Positions 23,536 to 34,422 of a stretch of 64,000 bases of DNA are shown here, piece after piece. A program made the translations under genes and the position numbers. The notes beneath the pieces were generated by a model that saw only the letters and a program-made list of their open reading frames with translations, had not been told where the DNA came from and did no database searches. The DNA comes from Heterobasidion occidentale. Taxonomy: Eukaryota; Basidiomycota; Agaricomycetes; Russulales; Bondarzewiaceae. The stretch is taken from contig JBCAQO010000009.1 in the NCBI GenBank assembly GCA_039111635.1, positions 186,001-250,000 of the forward strand. Direction: 5' to 3'. Each line of letters opens with the position of its first letter. The first letter of the stretch is position 1.

Positions 23536-25654
23536 GTCAAAAACCAGTGCACGCGCCGTACACGCGCGCACGCACGCCGGGGCGAAGCGCAGGGGGGCAG
23601 CAGTCGTGGGCCGCGATCTGGCATCTGGCAGCACACCGAGGTCAGATGGCCACGTCTGCGCGAGGCGGCGCAGAAGGCGCGCAGGGAACGTGGTGGTGGG
23701 GTGGCACGCGTCGCGGGCACGTTTACATCACCGGCGCGAGATAAACTTGGCTTCGGAGGGCTTCGGGCGAGCCTCGAATCAGCGTGGGAGATGCGGGACC
23801 GCGCGCGAGCGCGGGGGCGCGGGAGCTGATAGGAGCGGCGGCGGGAGAGGTTGAAGCGGGTTACATTGCGTACATGTGTAGAGTACATACGACGTACGGT
23901 GCATGGACATATGTAGAGGGGGGAGCAGAGCGATTGGGGGAGGATCAGCGCGAATCAGACGGAGATGGAGTATCAAATGGGAAGAGAGGAACGAGGTACA
24001 TACACGCATGTGCCGAGAGTGACAACGAGGCGGCGGGGGGAGGACAAATTGGCAGAAAGGATGGGAAGGATCTGGGCTGGCCAGGTCTGGGCCACAACGG
24101 ACAGATGGAGCGAGAGGGTGGCGGCAGGGGCGTACGTACAGCGGAGCATACACGTTGGGTACAAGGGGTAGAGATGCTTACTACGAACGCGGGACGTGGA
24201 ACGAACAATAGAGGGGGCGGGGGAAAGGAGGAGGATGAGGAGGGGGAGACGCCGAGGACCTGACGGGCCCGAGGAGCGGCGCGATCGGCGGGCTGAGCTG
24301 GGCATAGCGGCATATGATATGGGAGAAAGGGAACAGGATGTATGAACGGGGCGGCGCGAGCAGGAGAGAGAACGCAGACAGGGACGAGACTGGATTCGGG
24401 GCCGGAACGGAGATGGGGAGGACGGACGCAAATGGAGAGATGGAGACGAAAGTGTAAGTGAGACAGAGATAGACACAAAAGCACGGATGGGGGTGTGATG
24501 ATGATGGGGTGGGACAGAAATAGAGGTAGCGACAACGACGGAGACGGGGACGGAAACAAAGACACACAGAAACAGCAGCAGGGACGACGAAGGCAGCTCG
24601 ATGACCCCTGCCTCTCGGAGCATGGGTCATACCAAGTAGACCGTGCCCGACGAAAAACCACAACCGCATCCGTCGAACCAAAGGCGGAAGACCGCCAACG
24701 CGATGGGCATCCAGCGGTCGCGGGGGTCCACGCAACGACACACACGCACGGACACACACACGCCCACGGCAAGTCATCGAGGCAGGCGAGCGAGCTGCCT
24801 CAGGGAACCACTCTGATCCGAGCCGCGTGAATACATGCATGATCGGACGATAGGCCATCGGAGTGGCGGTGGCGGTGCCCCCATCTACAGGCGCGGATTC
24901 ATTCGCCCACACGCCCACACGGCGCCCGCGCGCCCCAAAGAGGCGCACAATGAGGCCGCATGGGGTGCGCCGAAGCGCGACGACCGCGCGCGATGAGGAG
25001 GAACAAAGAGGAGCTGACTTGGAGAGAAGACGCGGAAGCAGGCGAGGAAGGGAAGAAGAGGCGACATATTAGGAGGACAATGTCGTTGATCCGGGTGAAG
25101 ACATGATGCGAGCAACGGCATGCGATGACGGCGGACGGCGGAAGGATGATAGGCGACGGGAGAGGCTGCGTACGCGTGATAGTCCACGGGTGTATGCGCG
25201 CGAAGCAGGAAGGTAAGTAAGATGACGATCGTCGATGGATCGGCAATCGAGAACAGATCGATGAGTGTTGGGCAGTCAAAATCGAGAAATCGTGTATCGG
25301 GGTGCTGCGAGGTAGAGATTCATATGAGACGCGTGTGATGTGATGTGATGGGAGGTTCGGCGTGGCCATTGATGCCCGACCGGAGCAAGAAAGACATAAC
25401 TATGATACAATGCGCAATACGCAGCCGAGGCGATCCACGATCCAGAAACATACAATAGATATCGATTTCCATTCCGCTTCCGTGTTTCGAGGCCCTCTAA
25501 TTTTTTTTTGATGCTTTTTTGTGTTGTTCTGTCTAGTTCTGTGGTCGTACGACGAGAGAGAAAAGCTGAGATCGAGACGAAGCTGAGACTGGGATCGCGA
25601 CCGGGACGAGGGAGAGCGAGCGGAGACGCGTATAGACGGCGGAAAACGAGAACG

Positions 25655-25690
25655 AAAGCGCGAGACGAGACGAGACGAGACGAGACAGCG
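25655..25690. repeat. GAGAC pentanucleotide repeat
   Basis: About five tandem copies of GAGAC/GACGA on the plus strand, flanked on both sides by degenerate versions (again near 25,775-25,800). It sits a few hundred bases past the stop of HMG-box gene 2. Confidence 0.65.
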
Positions 25691-25947
25691 GGAGAGGAGA
25701 GACACAGAGTCGCGAGGACGGTTTGTCGGAAAGGAGACGCATAGACCTATTAGTACACAGACAACGAAACGAAACGCGACGAGACGAGACGCGGCGAGAC
25801 AGCGAGGAAACCAAGACCGAGACCTGCGAACGAACAAACGAGCCGCGACGCGGTCAACAAGCACGAAGCACAAGCACGCAGCACGTCGAGCAGAGAGAGG
25901 GAGAGAGAGGGGGGACTCACATTCGTCCAACCACCGCGCGCCGCATA

Positions 25948-28398
25948 TCAGGCGTATGCGCCCGCGACGCCGCCGTACACGGGCACCCCAACCCCACCAA
26001 CCCCAACCCCAACCCCAACACAGCCGCCGCCGCCGCCGCCGCCGAAGAGTCCGCCGCCGAGCCCAAAGCCGACATCGAGCCCTTCGTAGCACGCACCATA
26101 CGGATGACACGCGTACGCCCCCGCCCCCGCCCCCGCCCCACCATGTCCCATCTCCACGCCCATCTCCATCTCCATCTCCACGTCCGCGCACACGTCCAGA
26201 TCCCCAACAAATCCCGCACAAGCGGGACCATACCCGCCGGCGCCCTTAACGCCCCACACCCCCCCGCCGTCGTACAAGCCGTACCCACCAGCGTCAGCGC
26301 CGACGACGCCTCCCGTGCCTAGGCCGGGGCCGCCAGCCCAGTCCTGCAACGACGACCAGGTGGAGAGGTACCCCGCGGGCGTAAAGCCGTCCGGTGCAAG
26401 CGGCGCCTCGGCCCAGCACTCCCTCCCATCCAGACACTCGAGCGCAGGCGGGAGCACCGTCGGCGCGAACGGCGAGCGAGGCGAGCCTAGCGAGGTGGCA
26501 GGTGACATGGGGCTCATCGATGCAGTGGGCGACATGGGGCTCATCGATGCAGCGGGTGACATGGGGCTCATCGAAGCAGCGGGCGACATGGGGCTCATCG
26601 ACGCAGCGGGCGACATGGGGCTCATCGAGGCAACCGAGCGGAGACGCGGGCGCGGGCGCGAGCGGGGACATGAACGTGGCCAAGGGCGCGCCGCAGGCGC
26701 AGACGCGGCGCGGCGGAACATAGCCGTGAGCGGGATACCGAGGTCGCGCGTCGTCGGTGCCATCGCCGAGGTGCCTGCGTCAGCGAACGACGCGGCGGAC
26801 GTGCGCGCGTCGCGCAGAGTCGGCGACAGGAACGGTGACGCCGAGCGCGCCTTGATGAGCACCGCGGGGCCAAGAGCGACGTCTGCCGCTGCTGCTGGTC
26901 CTTCGGCGCCAGTAGCGGCGGTGCCGTCGACGGCAGGCCGCCGCGCGGCGTCCCACGCGCCGACGGCGGCCTCCAGTGCGCGGCCGTGCAACCCGCGCGC
27001 GACGAGGCGCGCGATCTGTGCGCACCTGCGCTCCGTCTCTTGTTTCCTCTGCTCCGCCGCGTGCGCCGCCTCCTCTTCCGCCTCCTGCTCGTGCTGCTGC
27101 TGCTGCTGATGGTGGTGGTGGTGCTGCTGCTCGCGCTCAGCCTGCGCCGCCTCGACGCGCGTGCTGATGGCATCTGCACCGGCGTCAAGTTTGGCGTCGG
27201 GTTGAGCGTGGGGTCTAGCGTCGGCGTCGGCGTCGGCGTCGAGAGCGGGAACGATGGTGCGCCGCGTGCGCCGCGCGCCGTCCTTGACCTTCGCCTTCGC
27301 CTTGACCTCGAGCGCGCGTGCGCGCGCCGCGCCCTTCGCCTTCCTCTTCGCCTGCGCGCGCTTCCCTCCCCCGCCCCCACCTTGTCCTTGCGCGTCCCGC
27401 GCCCACCCGCGATCGGGCGGCGGCGGCGGAGAAGGAGGGGGAGGGAGATGGGGGGATGGAGGGGGGGATGGAGGGGGCGGAGCGTGCGCGGGGGGGCGGA
27501 AGCGCCAGTGGGGGTAGCGCGCGCGGTGGGCGGCCTGGGCGCGGACGGCCTCTGCTTCCCAGTGGGCGCGCTCGGGCTTGGGGAGGGCTTTCCAGACGTG
27601 GGCTGCGGGCGGGGGCCGTGAGCGGGCGCAGATGGGAGTGAGAGGGTGAGGGTGAGGGTGAGGTGGAGGTAGAGGTAGAGAAGGTGAAGGTGAAGGAGAG
27701 ACGGAGGCGGAGGCGGAGGCGGGGACTCACCGACGATCTTGGAGAGCGTGCTGTGGTTGCCCTCGACGCGGCCGGGGACGCGCTCGCTGCGGATGAAGGA
27801 CGAGCGGAAGAGGATGAAGGCGTTCGGCGGGCGCGGGATGTACGACGCGTCGCGCTTCTTCGCACCGGCAGTCGTGGTGGGGATGGGCGTGTAGTTGTAC
27901 GTGGGCGGAGGGGGAGGGGGAGGGGAGGCGTCGGAGTCGGGGACGGGGGTGATGTACGCGCCGCCGATGGGGCTGGCGTCAGGGTATGGGTCGGGGTCGG
28001 GGTCAGGGTCGTCGGAGAGCGTGGATGGCGCGGGGGAGGCCTGCCAGCGCCAGCTGTCCAACGGGCGCGGGCGCGAGGCGGGGCGGATCTTGGCGGTCGC
28101 GCGGGGCTCGAAGCCGCGTGGGGCGGGGCGCGGGCGCAGGCCTTCGCGGGCGGAGGAGAAGGAGGAGAAGGAGGCAGAGGAGGGCGGGGCGGTGCTGTAT
28201 GCGAGCGGGGTGAAGTCTGCGGAGAAGGTGCATGTCATGGAGGACATCGGTGTCGAGGTCAGGGTTGGGGTTGGGGTGAGGGAGAGGGGATATGGGGAGG
28301 GGGGGCGGTCGACGAGCGGGGGCATGCCGTCTGCGGAGGGGGAGTGAGACGATGGGAGGGACGGAAGGAGGGGGAGGGGACTGACCGTCGTCGTCCAT
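25948..28398 (-). CDS. HMG-box transcription factor (MATA_HMG-type box), copy 2
   Basis: Nuclear DNA-binding protein in a GC-rich island. The start at 28398 (MDDD) is spliced by GTCAGT to CTCCGCAG into GMPPLVDRPPSPYPL; a further upstream exon ending in ACTCCGCAG is possible. The HMG box is at about residues 165-235: SYIPRPPNAFILFRSSFIRS, then NHSTLSKIVA, an intron at 27,603-27,730 (GTGAGT to CCCGCAG), then HVWKALPKPERAHWEAEAV and AQAAHRARYPHWRFRPPA. Downstream, in one open exon to 25948, follow Pro-rich and Lys/Arg-rich segments (KRAQAKRKAKGAARAR), an AD repeat, a His/Gln-rich run and a short charged helix (EQEAEEEAAHAAEQRKQETE), five copies of SMSPMSPAA, and a Gly/Ala/Val-rich tail. The conserved box was found by translating the only frame that continues it across the intron. 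Target genes are unknown; the box resembles, but is clearly diverged from, that of the gene at 7.5-9.2 kb. Confidence 0.85.
26504..26638. repeat. 27-base coding minisatellite, 5 copies
   Basis: Five tandem 27-base units beginning GACATGGGGCTCATCGA on the plus strand, differing at a few positions. The length is a multiple of three, and on the minus strand the array encodes the nonapeptide SMSPMSPAA repeated in the C-terminal part of the HMG-box protein. Unit boundaries are exact to within a few bases. Confidence 0.9.
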
Positions 28399-28465
28399 GT
28401 TGATGGGGCTAGGGATGGGGATCGCGGACGTGTAGGCGTCTGCGGAGTGGAGAGAGGTACGGTCA

Positions 28466-28490
28466 GCGATGCGATGCGATGCGATGCAAG
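28466..28490. repeat. GATGC pentanucleotide repeat
   Basis: About four to five tandem GCGAT/GATGC units just upstream of the HMG-box gene 2 start region, possibly within its 5' UTR or a 5' intron. Confidence 0.65.
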
Positions 28491-29924
28491 GAGGAGGAGG
28501 AGGGGACGCTAAGTAGCGGGGGTAGAGGGCGAGTGCCGCGTCGGCAGAGCACTGGCTTTATTCTCTTCTGGGCAGCGCGATGCTGGCATCGACTCATCGA
28601 CCCCGCGTCCAAGTATAGCTTCCAGGCGCTCACCTCCTCAGATCTGATAGCACGGCTCACGACCCGCGGGTGGACGTGTGTGCTGGGATGCGGTGTGCAC
28701 CGCCTGCGAGACACGGCGACACGACAGGAAGGGAGAGAACTAGAGTTAGAGATGCGGACGCCTGCTGGGGCGTGCGTTGCCAGCTGCTGGGGCCACACGT
28801 ACCAAACACCCAGCTACTGTAGTACGCACGCCGCCTCGACTCTCACACTCTCACACCCGAACCGAACCGACTCGGCTTGACGATCAGCACGCAGTCTTGT
28901 GGCGGCGGGCGCAGTGGCGCTTGCGCCCGTTGGTGTGGCGCGGACAGCCCTTCGCTGTCAGTCCAGAGAACACGGTGAGAACGCCCGGCCCGACTCCCAT
29001 GTCGCTTGCCTCCCGTCGACGGACTGTCCAGTTCCGCCCCCGCTCGCGAACGACTCGCAGCGAGTCCCGTGACGCCGTGCGTGCGTGCGTGCGGGCGCCT
29101 CGAGGCGCTCGCTCGCGTCCGCCGTACGTGCGACGAGACTGCACCCGCGTCCGCATTTCACTTCCATCACATCGCATCGCATCACGAGCTTCATCGCGCC
29201 TAGCTTCATCACCGTCCCAGCGCGTCCGCTTTCGTGCGCTCCTTTGTGCGCTCACCCATCCATCCGACTTCATTTCGCCTGTTTTTCATCTCGGGCACGA
29301 CCCCGTCACACAGGGACCCCCATGGACCTCCGACCTGCGAATCGCTGACGACGCCCGCGGTCGTTCCCCTGCATGCGTTCATCATGGCGTCATGCATCGT
29401 TGCAGTTCGTTCCCCCGCGCGTCCGAAGAACCTCGTGTCGTTCTATTTTCTGCACGTCTCCTACGGCGTCGGCGGCCGACGCCCTTGCGTCGTCTGCGTC
29501 CCCATCACCCTAACCCCACTTGTCTGCGTATCCTGCTCGATGCTCTTCCCCGTGCGAGGCGCGCCACGCAGCGCGGCCATACCACTGCACGCGCGTCGAG
29601 GATTAGGCGCGCTCGTCGAGAATCACCGCGCATGCGGACCCGGGCGCGCCCGAGCGCGGGGGCTCGCAGGGCGGTCGGTACGGCGGCGGGCGCGGCATTC
29701 GTCTTTGTAAATCTTCTCCTTGAACGGACGAGCGAGCGAGCATCCGACCTGCCGCGGCCGCCTTGAGCGTCACTGTCGCGACTATGACCGCATCCCGACA
29801 TCCCGCTTCACGACATGCCGATCACGGCACGCCCTCTCCGCCACCACGCGTCCCGCCCATACGCGCCCCCACTTCGATCGCACGCACCGCACGGCCCTCC
29901 TCGCGCCCGCGCCGCCTCGCGTCG

Positions 29925-30760
29925 CGATCGCACACCCAGGCTCTACCGCCACCGCGCATCCCCGCCCCGCCCCGCAACGACTCGCGTCCCGTCCCACGAC
30001 GACCCGCGACGCTCCCTTGCGCCTTCCCCGTGCCCGTCCACTCTCCACCCGCCCTCCAACCCGCGCTCGCCGCTCGTCGAACCGCGTCCAAGCGCGCGCA
30101 TGAGAATCGCCGAGGACCGACATACCCGCGCGACGAACCCGAGCCCGAACACCAAGCGTGCGTGCGCCGTTGCGCCCCACGGCCGCCGCGCGGGCCTGCT
30201 GTGCGGTGTGGCGTGCTGGCCCTCGTCGGCCGCCGCGGACGCCCGCGGACGATGGTGCGATGCCGGCGCGGGGATCGGCGCGCGTCTCGCGTCGCGATCG
30301 CGCACTCTTTCCCGCCCCCATGCGTTCCCACCATGCACCCGCGTCCCGACCCCCACCCGACCCGCGACGACCCGCGACGGCCTGCGACGGCCTGCGACGC
30401 TCCCCGGCGCCTTCCCTGCGCTCGTCCGCCGTCCACCGTCCACCCTCCCTTCCTCCAACCCGCCCTCCGTTCGCCGAAGCGCGTCCGCGTCCAGGCACGC
30501 GCCTGTCGATAGACGAGCACCGGCGTGCGCGCGCGTAGAACCCGACACGAACGCGTGCGTGCGTGCGCCGCGCGACCGGCCGGGTGCCGCTGACGGCCGC
30601 CGACGGCGCGCGCGCGCGAGATGGGAAGCAGGGAAGCGGGGAAGCGGGGCTGGAGCGCGGCGTGGGCCACCACGGACGTCCGCGAACGATGGTACGATAC
30701 CGGTGTCGGTGTCGAAGGTCGACCAGCGCGGCGCGGGGATCGGCGCGCCTCGCTGCGACG
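29925..30760. repeat. Imperfect GC-rich tandem duplication (two units of about 360-440 bases)
   Basis: Unit A (about 29,925-30,285) and unit B (about 30,287-30,760) share an ordered series of blocks: TCGCGTCGCGATCG, GACCCGCGAC, GCGCCTTCCC, TCCAACCCGC, a GTGCGTGCGCCG block, a GGCCGCCG block, then GACGATGG or AACGATGG, and GGGGATCGGCGCG. Spacing between blocks differs by insertions and deletions. It is non-coding as far as can be seen. Confidence 0.65.
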
Positions 30761-31118
30761 CTCTGCATACGTCTGCTCCCGTATGAAGGCACCTGCGAGC
30801 GCTCGGGCGGACCGACCTCGCCCCGCGCGTGTCCGCGGACGATCGTCGTTCGTCGTTTAACCTTCGACGGTTTTGCAACCGAAGCGGAAGCGCGACGGGT
30901 TGCGTGCCTGGCTCGAGGCGTGTACGTTCGCGCCGATGCTTGCTTGCTGGACGGCGGGAGAACCGCACGCTGAGCCGCCGGGATGCGCGATCTACGTCGC
31001 TGCTTTGGTCTTCATCTCGGTCTCTCTTTGGTCGAGCGGCGCTGGACGCGCGCGTCAGTACGGTGCCGCGTCTTGTCCCTATTCTGCGCACTTGCGTATA
31101 TGTGTGCTTGTGGTGCGC

Positions 31119-31405
31119 TCGGTGCTCTCGGAGTGCGCGCGCGCGGGTGCCGGGCGTGGCGTCGTCGCGAACTGGGTCTGGGTCTGGGATTGGCTTTGTC
31201 GAGCACTGTGTCGGCCTTGCGGATCTCGATGCGCGACGGCTCTGTGTTCCCGCCCTCGACGTTCCGTGTCTCTATATTCGTTCGTCTCGTCTCTGTTTTT
31301 CTCACATGCGCATGCATGCCTGCGGTGCTCTCGGGGTGCTAATCTGGGTCTAGGATTGACTCTGTCGAGTATCAGCCTTGCGGATCCTGACGCGCGGTAG
31401 CTCTG
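31119..31405. repeat. Imperfect repeat pair of about 85-125 bases
   Basis: A first copy (31,119-31,243) and a second (31,322-31,405) share, in order, CGGTGCTCTCGG, CTGGGTCT, GGATTG, CTGTCGAG or TTGTCGAG, GCCTTGCGGATC and a short block ending GCTCTG. The second copy lacks about 40 bases present in the first. They lie in non-coding DNA at the right shoulder of the GC-rich island. Confidence 0.7.
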
Positions 31406-31478
31406 AGGCCCTAGGCCGTCGCCCACGAGATCGTGTCTCCGCTGGTCCTGTATATGGCCTGAAAATACCAAGGCCCGT

Positions 31479-31499
31479 GCCACTGTGGGCCACAGTGGC
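31479..31499. repeat. Perfect 10-base inverted repeat with one-base centre
   Basis: GCCACTGTGG and CCACAGTGGC flank a single central G, giving a 21-base near-perfect palindrome in non-coding DNA at the edge of the GC-rich island. Such a site could bind a dimeric protein or be chance. Confidence 0.7.
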
Positions 31500-32587
31500 G
31501 ATATATCACTTTCGGCGATAGGAGGGTCGACTGGCGGCCGCGCCGCAAGCTCTGATTTGATGGATGGGTCTGCAAGCGCTCCTGTGGCCTCTTTCGTTGA
31601 GTACCGTGCTGTCTATCTCGATCGTGTCAATGTATCTTCAGCCTTCTTGTACTCGGTGCGCTGGCTGTCATCCGTGTCACAGCCAGTCAGATGGCGCACA
31701 TTCCGACCGATTCCGTCGCAAGTGCATGCACAACAGTGGAATTTGCATTCTGTGGGCATGGCGCGGGGCTGTGTGCCTCCTGCGTCTCGTACATCATGCG
31801 CACCATCGCTCTCACGAAATACAGGCCCTGTCTGTCCACAGCCTACCCCGCAACGGTTGAGATATTCGACACTCCCAGGACTCGAGCGGGATACGCAACG
31901 CGCCCGACGTCGTCTCTCCCCCGGCCGGAAATTCGACAATCTCAACCTCGTCGAGGACTGGACGGTCAAGTTCGAGTTTCACTGCGACGGCGCGCTCATT
32001 CGCCGGCAGTGGGTTCTGCGTTGACGTCCTCGACTGCGCGTGCGACGTCGTACCCGAGCATGCCGTGCGACGCGCACCCGTCAGCCAGATCAGCCCAAGA
32101 CGTCCTCGGGCGCTTGCGTGGGCTCGCGCTCTCAATATTTCACGCTCTTTTATTGCGTACGAGTACATTGTATTCGGTTGTTGTAATCGTACCATGACAT
32201 ACATAATTTTTGTACTTCGTGCGTACTTCTTCTCTCTTGCACCTCCGGAGAACTGGAGGCGCTGTCAGAATGCGAGAGACGTAGATATTCGATGCGTCTC
32301 ATTGATCATTTTCTAAGTCTGTATTTGAATCTAATTGCGGCGTGCCGCATGCCTAGACTAGTTACAAGTAGTGTGTATGCTACGCTAATGAATGTTATGT
32401 CTCCCGAACTGTCCTGTGCGCCGCAATCATCGATCATTGATAGACAGGCACTTCGACATTTCGCGATGAAATCGCTACGACCTAATGATTTTGTGAATGT
32501 CTGATTGCATATTGCAATGCGGCACCAAGGAGGGTAGATATTCACCATAGACAGCATCGCACTCGACGTGGCTTCTCGTTGTTCCGG

Positions 32588-34249
32588 TCATTGTTCCGGC
32601 CATTGGGCTCTCCTGAGTCGAGTCACCTTTGGGACAAATTCTTTGAGTCGACCTTTCAAGTCTGATTTGCCAATGCCTCCGAAATAGCTTATTCTGGTCA
32701 CTGCAGACAAGCGCTTCGTTCGCGTCTCTCTGCCAGACCCCGGACCAGAAGCTCGCCGAGGAAATCCTTGTTACCAGTCGTGTCGGCGTCGTCGCTGTCC
32801 GAATCGTATATGGTCTGAAATGAATCCAGACGGGCACCCAAGGTAATATAGCGCAGGAGAGGAAGATCGGTGCAGCCACAGCATCGACGGATGAACTGTT
32901 AATCTCTGCCGCGCTGTCGTTTGTGATGGGACCCCCAGCCAACGCGTTTTCCACGAAGGAGAACGAGCTCCTGATGCCTACGTAGATATTTTTGAGGGAA
33001 GGAAGACGTTTCGACAGACTTCGCCAAGCGACGGTAGTAAGCACGGATTCTTCATCTTGAAATAGATACAAGCATGATGCTTTGTCAATGTGAAGAATCC
33101 CCAGTGAAAGATCTAGCCAATCTTGGACCTTCGAATCCGCTACAGTACTTTGCCATCAAGTGAATGTCAACATTCGGCTTTATCTGGGTCATAGACATTG
33201 TTACCGGGAGCGCAAAGCGACAGCACCATCCCTTGATCCTGATCGCGGACCAGGTGAAGTCAACATGTAGGGAGTGAAGAGGCTCGGTGTTAAGAGTGAG
33301 TTTCGGTAGTAAGTCGGTGTCAGAGATAGGTCCAAGATGAACCTTCACATGCTCCATTGTAGGAAGGTCGAGTATGGGAATTAACTTGACCACGGCATGA
33401 CGGTCAATAATCTGGAGGGATCGAAGCCGCGGGAGTGAGATGGGTTGATTCATGAAGGACTCGGGGATGGTAATCAGGGAGTCCTGAAGGTCCAGGGTTT
33501 CGAGCTTTGGCATCCTCTTGAGCGCCTGAAGAAGTTCCTCTGAGACTGACTCAGTATTTTGTGCTCTGTAAGTCATTTTCACCTGCAGGCTGACCAGTGA
33601 TGCAAGGGACATCGCTGTCCAGCTGGGAATAACGTTGGACAAGCGAAGATGCTGAAGACAAGGAGTGTCGCCAATAGATAGATAACATTGCATTCGAGAC
33701 GCAAAGATAATAGTCAGAGACCGAAGAGACGGGGCGCTCTGATTCACGACCAATGGGAAACACGCATGTGAATACGTTAACTCGAGATTGCAGGACCACG
33801 AACGATGTATATTAGCGAGCGCCATCCGTAAAAGTTCGGAGCCATGCGAACTGCCGGATGTATTGATGCTAATCGATATTGGCACCTCCTTCGATCGGCT
33901 CAATTGTATCTCTGAAAATCGAGGGAGCGTCCCGATCTCGCTTGCCCAGAGGCAAGGTTCCTCCAACGCCGCTTGCCTCCAATACCGGCAGACTGAAGTG
34001 ACTGTTAGGTAGGCTGTAAGTCATTTTGCGGAGACGAACATCCAAGGAAGGGCCTACTGCACCTTTGATGAGCTGCTCGAGCGATATGAAGCGAAAACAG
34101 TGTGCTAAGACCTCGGGAGGGAGAACATTGACAGGAGCAAAAGCGTTGTGTTTGACCGAGAACAACTGCTGGAATCGCTTGAGAGCATCTATTTCTCGGC
34201 ATATTTGTGCCTGAGCTCTGTCAGCATGATCCGAAATTTGAAGAGACAT
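32588..34249 (-). pseudogene. F-box/leucine-rich protein, left-arm copy, frameshifted
   Basis: From the ATG at 34249 the first exon gives MSLQISDHADRAQAQICREI, and the F-box start is VNVLPPEVLAHCFRFISLEQ; an intron at about 33,996-34,064 (GTGCAG to CACTTCAG) joins LIK to VCRYWRQAALEEPCLWASEI. A leucine-rich body follows (SLTIIFASRMQCYLSIGDTP; LKRMPKLETLDLQDSLITIP; LRSLQIIDRHAVVKLIPILD). Compared with the right-arm copy it carries a 2-base deletion near 33,167, which ends the frame at 33,085, and a 1-base deletion near 32,859; the expected C-terminus ending AQWPEQ is at 32,588. F-box proteins act as SCF ubiquitin-ligase receptors. A truncated product of about 365 residues with an intact F-box could still be made. 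Confidence 0.8.
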
Positions 34250-34422
34250 AGGAGGTTGATACGATTTTTGAAGATGAGCGGCAAGGAAAGACGACAAAGA
34301 AACACTGTGATTTAGGAACGTGAGTTGAGCTCAAAGGGATTTTGAGCAAGGCATCATTCACCTGCCTGATTGTGAACACGGTTCATCTCCTGGCAGTTGT
34401 GATACTGGTGATACAGATATCT

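Larger units (their letters stand above)
22201..25947. other. GC-rich, low-complexity region 3' of HMG-box gene 2
   Basis: The plus strand is rich in purines over about 23,900-25,900 (long GA and GAGAC-like runs), so the minus strand is pyrimidine-rich. Long frames occur on both strands (for example around 23,945-24,772 and 23,784-24,263), but their translations are simple-sequence mixtures without domains. Simple repeats include an AC-rich stretch near 23,495-23,535 and GAGAC/GACGA repeats near 25,655-25,690. No gene is supported; part of it may be 3' UTR of the HMG-box gene. Confidence 0.45.
28399..32587. other. GC-rich intergenic region with degenerate repeats
   Basis: This is the 5' flank of HMG-box gene 2 and everything up to the left inverted arm. 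The plus strand is C-rich from about 28,900 to 30,550. Very long frames occur on both strands (up to 382 codons), but they overlap each other antisense, are dominated by Arg/Ala/Pro/Ser and change character with the local repeats, so I treat them as composition artefacts. The frame at 31,485-32,024 ends in a more ordinary sequence (KFDNLNLVEDWTVKFEFHC) and is the only one worth a search. GC content drops near 32,150. Confidence 0.45.

Noticed and set aside
23784..24948. Long minus-strand frames rich in Pro, Ser, Leu, Phe and plus-strand frames rich in Glu, Arg, Gly
   Set aside because: Translations of purine/pyrimidine-skewed simple sequence; no initiation context, introns or homology signal.
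26504..26638. Regularly spaced repeats resembling a CRISPR array
   Set aside because: The units are directly adjacent without unique spacers, lie inside a coding exon and keep the reading frame; the genome is eukaryotic.
27663..28403. 246-codon plus-strand frame opposite the HMG-box gene
   Set aside because: It is the antisense shadow of the HMG-box coding exon, whose box motif fixes the true strand.
28777..29766. 329-codon plus-strand frame upstream of HMG-box gene 2
   Set aside because: Low-complexity composition, with antisense frames of similar quality; no domain.
29720..31091. Long frames on both strands (up to 382 codons) in C-rich DNA
   Set aside because: They overlap antisense, consist mainly of Arg, Ala, Pro and Ser, follow the local tandem repeats and contain no domain; GC-rich DNA lacks stop codons by chance.
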